Origin: Ahrensia sp.
Lineage (GTDB): Bacteria > Pseudomonadota > Alphaproteobacteria > Rhizobiales > Rhizobiaceae
Length of the DNA: 64,000 nucleotides
NCBI GenBank assembly: GCA_028817895.1
Contig: JAPPOQ010000033.1
Span: 186,001-250,000, forward strand
Direction of reading: 5' to 3'
The translations under genes were made by a program, and so were the position numbers. Of the stretch, positions 59,262-64,000 are shown in pieces. Under the pieces are notes generated by a model that saw only the letters and a program-made list of their open reading frames with translations, was not told the origin of the DNA and did no database searches. Position 1 is the stretch's first letter; the number at the start of each line of letters is the position of its first letter.

Positions 59262-60172
59262 GAGGCGAACCCTCCGCCCTGACCAGTCAGCCGCATGTGA
59301 AGTGCCACAAGCGCTGTCGAAGCCAATGATCCAGTGCTGTGGCGCACGAAGTTCCAGCCGAGGCGTTTGCAGTGCCGAGCAAGCGTCTCGCTGCGCGCAG
59401 AGAACAGAGCTGTGTAGTCGTCACGAATTGTTTCGGCCCGCCCATAGGTCAATTGTTCGCCGGTCTCAGGGTCGCGAAACTGCGTGCGACCCGTGAAGGG
59501 AAAGCGTTGTTCCGCTGGATCATAAACCTGCACCAGAGCGCCGTTGATGCCATCACGAGCCAATCGATTGACCCGGTCCAGCGTCTCTTCAAGCGGCGTC
59601 AGAAAATCGGAAATCATGACAAAATGAGCGCGATTGCGCAGTTGCGACGTTTCTGGAAAGCCGCCATCGGCAGACTTCGCCAGCACCAATTCGGCTGCTA
59701 TCCGTTCAGCGGCGTTTCTGCTGCTGATCGCGCGGGTCACGCCCGGCCAGCCGACCTTTTCGCCGCTCTTTGCGAGAACCTCAATCAGCGCCAGCGCCAG
59801 CACCAGCGCGCGTGACTGTTTCGAGACTTCGACCGTTTCTGAGCGATAAAGCATGGAGGGCGAGGCATCCGCCCAAACCCAGACGGTTTGCGCGGCCTCC
59901 CATTCCTGGTCGCGCACATAAAGCGAGTCTTCGCGGGCAGAGCGACGCCAGTCGATGCGTGCCGTGCCTTCAGTTGCATCATAGGGTCTAAACTGCCAGA
60001 ATGTGTCGCCAATTCCGCGACGTTTCCGGCCATGCCAACCACCGGTCACGCTGTTTGCAATGCGCTGCGCTTCGACCAGCAGATCGGGGATCAGAGCGGC
60101 GCGCGCACGGGATCGCGCCAGAACTTCCGGCCCGGTTTGCGTCTCAGCGGTTGATCCGATGGATACGGCCAA
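59258..60172 (-). CDS. DUF58 domain protein
   Basis: 'GWHGRKRRGIGDTFWQFRPYDATEGTARIDWRRSAREDSLYVRDQEWEAAQTVWVWADASPSM'. Confidence 0.93.
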   Translation of the reverse strand: MAVSIGSTAETQTGPEVLARSRARAALIPDLLVEAQRIANSVTGGWHGRKRRGIGDTFWQFRPYDATEGTARIDWRRSAREDSLYVRDQEWEAAQTVWVWADASPSMLYRSETVEVSKQSRALVLALALIEVLAKSGEKVGWPGVTRAISSRNAAERIAAELVLAKSADGGFPETSQLRNRAHFVMISDFLTPLEETLDRVNRLARDGINGALVQVYDPAEQRFPFTGRTQFRDPETGEQLTYGRAETIRDDYTALFSARSETLARHCKRLGWNFVRHSTGSLASTALVALHMRLTGQGGGFAS

Positions 60173-60175
60173 GGC

Positions 60176-61198
60176 TTACATCCAGGCCTTTTTCAATTCT
60201 GCAATCACTTGTCGAACGCCCACACCTTCTGCTCTCGCGGCAAAGTTGAGCGCCATACGGTGCTGCAAGACCGGTTCTGCAAGCGCGACCACGTCGTCGA
60301 CGGAAGGGGCCAGACGCCCGTCGAGCAAAGCGCGGGCGCGTACGGTGAGCATCAAGGCCTGCGAAGCGCGCGGACCCGGACCCCAGGCGATATGCCGGAT
60401 TGGATCATCATCGGCGACGTCCGTTCCGTCCTCAGCCGGTCTCGCGGAGCGCACCAGTCCGAGTATGGCTTCCACGACGCTTTCACCAACGGGCATGCGC
60501 CGCACCAGCGCCTGGATTTCGGCAAGCCGTGCCGTGTCCATTGCCGGGCTGGCCGTTGCCTCGCCGCTGCCGGTGGTTTCAAGCAAAATGCGCCGTTCGG
60601 TTTCGAGATCGGGATAGCGCACGTCAATCTGCATCAAAAAGCGGTCAAGCTGCGCTTCGGGAAGGGGATAGGTGCCTTCCTGCTCAAGGGGGTTTTGCGT
60701 GGCCAGCACATGAAACGGCGCAGGCAGATCGTGGCGTTTGCCCGCAATCGTGACGTGATATTCCTGCATGGATTGCAGTAGAGCCGACTGAGTGCGCGGG
60801 CTGGCACGGTTGATCTCGTCCGCCATCAGCAGTTGGGCAAAAATCGGCCCCTTAACGAAGCGGAAGGACCGCGAGCCATCGCCATCCCGATCAAGGATCT
60901 CTGACCCCAGAATATCGGACGGCATCAAATCGGGTGTGAATTGGATGCGGCTTGAATCAAGCCCCAGTACAGTGCCCAGCGTGTCCACAAGCTTGGTTTT
61001 GGCAAGGCCTGGCAGACCGACGAGCAGCGCGTGACCGCCAGCCAGGATGGTAACCAGCGCATTATTGACCACCTCTTCCTGTCCGAATACCACAGACCCG
61101 ATGGCGGCTTTGGCCTCAGCCACGCTTGCTACGGCAGATTCGGCCTGTGCAACCAGTTCCTTGTCGTCAACAACTGGTGTGTTGCTCATATCGCTCAT
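60176..61198 (-). CDS. MoxR-family AAA+ ATPase
   Basis: 'VFGQEEVVNNALVTILAGGHALLVGLPGLAKTKLVDTLG', 'LMADEINRASPRTQSALLQSMQE', 'VLATQNPLEQEGTYPLPEAQLDRFLM'. Confidence 0.96.
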   Translation of the reverse strand: MSDMSNTPVVDDKELVAQAESAVASVAEAKAAIGSVVFGQEEVVNNALVTILAGGHALLVGLPGLAKTKLVDTLGTVLGLDSSRIQFTPDLMPSDILGSEILDRDGDGSRSFRFVKGPIFAQLLMADEINRASPRTQSALLQSMQEYHVTIAGKRHDLPAPFHVLATQNPLEQEGTYPLPEAQLDRFLMQIDVRYPDLETERRILLETTGSGEATASPAMDTARLAEIQALVRRMPVGESVVEAILGLVRSARPAEDGTDVADDDPIRHIAWGPGPRASQALMLTVRARALLDGRLAPSVDDVVALAEPVLQHRMALNFAARAEGVGVRQVIAELKKAWM

Positions 61199-61358
61199 GT
61201 GGCAATTGTCCTTGCTGCGCCTCGGGCTTTCGGGGCAAGTATCGTGCATCCGAAGGCGATTGTCCTTGCGTCAGTTTGACATGCAAGCGTTCCAGACAAT
61301 AGCCACTATTTGGCCAGTGTGCCCAGTTTGAGGCGGGGGCTGAAAGGCTGCCCGATTA

Positions 61359-61967
61359 ATGTTCATGAACGCGAGCGAGGAAAGTCCGACCGCCGCATTG
61401 GAAGCCCTTGTCGCCAGGGCCAAACATGCCGGCGACGGCTTGCCGCCGGTCGACAAATGGAATCCGGACTTTTGCGGCGACCTCGATATGGAAATCAAGC
61501 GCGACGGGACATGGTTTTACATGGGAACGCCCATAGGGCGGGCGCCACTGGTGCGGCTGTTTTCGACTGTTCTGCGTAAGGATGAAGACGGAAAGACCTA
61601 TCTTGTTACGCCCGTTGAAAAGGTTGGAATCCGGGTGGAGGACGCCCCCTTTTTGGTGGTCGAAATGAATGTTGCAAAGGCTGAGAATGAACAGGTCATC
61701 ACGTTCCGCACCAATGTTGGCGATCTGGTGGAAGTCGGACCGGACAATCCTTTGCGCTTTGAAATCATTGGTGAAACCGATCAGCTCAAGCCTTATGTTC
61801 TGGTTCGCGGACGGCTGGAAGCGCTTTTGGCGAGGCCCGTGATGTATGAGCTTGTCTCGCATGGAGAGGACATCACGGTCGATGGTGAAACCATGTTTGC
61901 GCTTCGCTCAAAGGGCGCGGTGTTTCCCATCATGCCAAGCGATGAACTGGCGAGGTTGGCTCGTTGA
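61359..61967 (+). CDS. DUF1285 family protein
   Basis: 'LPPVDKWNPDFCGDLDMEIKRDGTWFYMGTPIGRAPLVRLFSTVLRKDEDGKTYLVTPVEKVGIRVEDAPF'. Confidence 0.93.
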   Translation: MFMNASEESPTAALEALVARAKHAGDGLPPVDKWNPDFCGDLDMEIKRDGTWFYMGTPIGRAPLVRLFSTVLRKDEDGKTYLVTPVEKVGIRVEDAPFLVVEMNVAKAENEQVITFRTNVGDLVEVGPDNPLRFEIIGETDQLKPYVLVRGRLEALLARPVMYELVSHGEDITVDGETMFALRSKGAVFPIMPSDELARLAR

Positions 61968-62635
61968 GGGACACGAGCTTCGATCGGGACGCCTACAGCT
62001 TTGAGGGCTTTGCCAAGCGTGTCCAGGAGCGCTTTGAATCGCGAGCCGACGTTATGGCGGCGATTGGCGGGGACCACATGCTCAATCCGGGATCGAAGCC
62101 CGGTCTGGTCCAACGCAGCTTTCGCGATGCTGCGGTTTTGATTGCGGCATTTGAACGGGACGGTGACGCTCACATTTTGTTGACCCAGCGCACGGATCAT
62201 CTCAATTCGCATTCGGGGCAGGTGGCGTTTCCCGGTGGCAAGATCGATGATGGCGAATCGGCGCAGCAGGCGGCGCTTCGAGAGGCGCATGAGGAAGTTG
62301 GCCTCGATCCGGGCTCGGTTGAAATACTGGGAACATTTGGAACCTATTATTCGGGTTCTGGCTACAGCATCGCGCCGGTCGTCGGGCTGGTCAGCGGATC
62401 GCCCGAACTGAACGTCAATGAAGATGAGGTCGCCGCCGCATTTGAGGTTCCTCTGCGCTGGTTGATGGATCAGAACCGTCACACGGTCGAAAGTCGCATG
62501 TGGCAAGACGTTGAGCGCTTCTTCTACGTGATGCCCTATCTGGATGAGGCCGTGGCCCCGCCCGTGGAGCGGCGCATATGGGGCGTGACAGCCGGCATGA
62601 TCCGCATGATGCAGGAGCGTCTCTATGGCGGATGA
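61964..62635 (+). CDS. NUDIX hydrolase, CoA pyrophosphatase-like
   Basis: 'GQVAFPGGKIDDGESAQQAALREAHEEVGLDPGSVEILG'; TTG start overlapping the upstream TGA. Confidence 0.94.
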   Translation: MRDTSFDRDAYSFEGFAKRVQERFESRADVMAAIGGDHMLNPGSKPGLVQRSFRDAAVLIAAFERDGDAHILLTQRTDHLNSHSGQVAFPGGKIDDGESAQQAALREAHEEVGLDPGSVEILGTFGTYYSGSGYSIAPVVGLVSGSPELNVNEDEVAAAFEVPLRWLMDQNRHTVESRMWQDVERFFYVMPYLDEAVAPPVERRIWGVTAGMIRMMQERLYGG

Positions 62636-63833
62636 AGTGCTGCTGGATTGGCTCGATGATGAACTGGTTCAAGGTCTGCTGGCACTTTTGAATTCAGGTG
62701 GTGAAGAAGCACGCGTCGCAGGGGGAGCGGTTCGCAATGCGCTGATGGGGCAGCCTGTGGCGGATATCGACATTGCCACGACGATGCTTCCGGATGCGGT
62801 GTCCATGTTGCTCGAGAAGGCCGGCTACAAAATCGTTCCGACCGGAATCGCCCATGGCACGGTCACCGCTGTCGCGAAGGGCCGCGCCTTTGAGATTACG
62901 ACCTTACGGCGCGATGTCGCCACCGATGGACGCCACGCCCAAGTTGCGTTCGGTCGCGACTGGGAGGCCGATGCCAAAAGGCGCGATCTCACGATCAACG
63001 CACTCTATATGGATGCAGACGGCAAGGTGCTTGATCGGGTTGGCGGACTGGCAGACATCGAGGCGCGGGTGGTCCGGTTTGTGGGGGATGCGGACCGGCG
63101 CATCCGCGAAGACTACCTGCGGATTTTGCGGTTTTTCCGTTTCTTTGCCTGGTATGGCCAGCATCGACCAGATGCAGACGGGTTGAAGGCCTGCACCCGG
63201 TTGAAGGGCGGCTTGTCCCATCTCTCAGCCGAAAGGGCCTGGCAGGAATTATCGAAGCTGTTGGCTGCGCCCGACCCCTCCAGAGCGATCTTATGGATGC
63301 GTCAGACAGGCGTGTTGAGCGCGGTTCTGCCTGAATCGGAAAAGTGGGGGATCGATGCGTTGCCGGGCTTGATGGCGGCGGAGCGTGACGAGAAATGGCC
63401 GCCCGATCCGCTGCTGCGCCTGATGGCGATCATACCTCCACGTGTGGACGTCATTGAAGGAATGGTTGCTCGCCTCAAGCTGCCCAACAAGGTTCGAGAC
63501 CGCCTCCATGCCTGGTCGAACCATGCCGTGCCCGACGCGCGTGGCGAGCCCGACCAATTTCGGCGATTGCTGTATCGATCGGATGTCGCGGCGATCACGG
63601 ATAGGCTTCGTCTTGCCATCGCACGACAGGACGAGCACGCCGCGAGCTATCGCAGGCTCTTGACTGAGGCTGAAACTTGGGAAAAGCCGACATTTCCACT
63701 GTCCGGCAAAGACTTGCTCGCGTCGGGCATGGAAGCGGGGCCGCAGGTTTCCAAACGCCTCACGGAACTGGAAGAAGCCTGGATGGAGAGCGACTTTACG
63801 CTCTCCAAAGAGGCGCTATTGTCCCTGTCTTGA
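62625..63833 (+). CDS. cca: CCA tRNA nucleotidyltransferase
   Basis: 'ARVAGGAVRNALMGQPVADIDIATTMLPDAV', 'FGRDWEADAKRRDLTINALYMD', 'RRIREDYLRILRFFRFFAWYG'. Confidence 0.95.
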   Translation: MADEVLLDWLDDELVQGLLALLNSGGEEARVAGGAVRNALMGQPVADIDIATTMLPDAVSMLLEKAGYKIVPTGIAHGTVTAVAKGRAFEITTLRRDVATDGRHAQVAFGRDWEADAKRRDLTINALYMDADGKVLDRVGGLADIEARVVRFVGDADRRIREDYLRILRFFRFFAWYGQHRPDADGLKACTRLKGGLSHLSAERAWQELSKLLAAPDPSRAILWMRQTGVLSAVLPESEKWGIDALPGLMAAERDEKWPPDPLLRLMAIIPPRVDVIEGMVARLKLPNKVRDRLHAWSNHAVPDARGEPDQFRRLLYRSDVAAITDRLRLAIARQDEHAASYRRLLTEAETWEKPTFPLSGKDLLASGMEAGPQVSKRLTELEEAWMESDFTLSKEALLSLS

Positions 63834-63894
63834 AGGGCCGTGCCCTGAATGTACAGTGCGCATGCGGTGCCATGCACACAGCGGAGGTGATTTG

Positions 63895-64000
63895 ATGCAG
63901 TTGAGGACGTTGGACCATATCAATGTGCGCACGAACAATCTGGACGCAATGGTCGTCTGGTACATTGACATTCTGGGCATGAGCCGCGGAGACCGGCCAA
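63895..64000 (+). CDS. VOC/glyoxalase family protein, 3'-truncated by the window edge
   Basis: 'MQLRTLDHINVRTNNLDAMVVWYIDILGMSRGDRP', open to the end. Confidence 0.85.
   Translation, partial: MQLRTLDHINVRTNNLDAMVVWYIDILGMSRGDRP

Noticed and set aside
54337-61198. MoxR-DUF58-DUF4159-membrane protein cluster as a novel defence or secretion system
   Set aside because: This gene order is a familiar conserved housekeeping-type MoxR cluster in alphaproteobacteria, though its function is poorly defined.

Overview
A 64 kb, gene-dense chromosomal stretch of an alphaproteobacterium, most likely Hyphomicrobiales/Rhizobiales. That placement rests on the gene order ccmI-E-F-H/degP/two-component system/glnE/PleC-like kinase/pepN, a rhizobial-type porin, and palindromic repeats of rhizobial type. 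I see no rRNA, tRNA, CRISPR array, transposase or prophage. Most of the window is housekeeping: cytochrome c maturation, degP, glnE, pepN, pgi, a TPP-riboswitch thiMED operon, amn, uvrB, leuA, an L,D-transpeptidase, a MoxR/DUF58/DUF4159 cluster, and a CCA-adding enzyme. The items most worth a second look are: (1) nine GANTC (CcrM) sites in about 140 bp directly upstream of the PleC-like cell-cycle kinase; (2) a two-gene HAD-UbiA + DprE1-like operon that could form a compact polyprenyl-phospho-pentose pathway; (3) a Leu-rich leader peptide upstream of leuA; (4) an inverted pair of double-hairpin repeats translated in frame inside uvrB; (5) a small secreted-protein gene that seems to switch reading frame; (6) an orphan TRAP-type binding protein placed in the TPP-riboswitch operon; and (7) an orphan CoxL-like molybdoenzyme subunit. 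Functional calls come from motif recognition in the translations. No database search was run.
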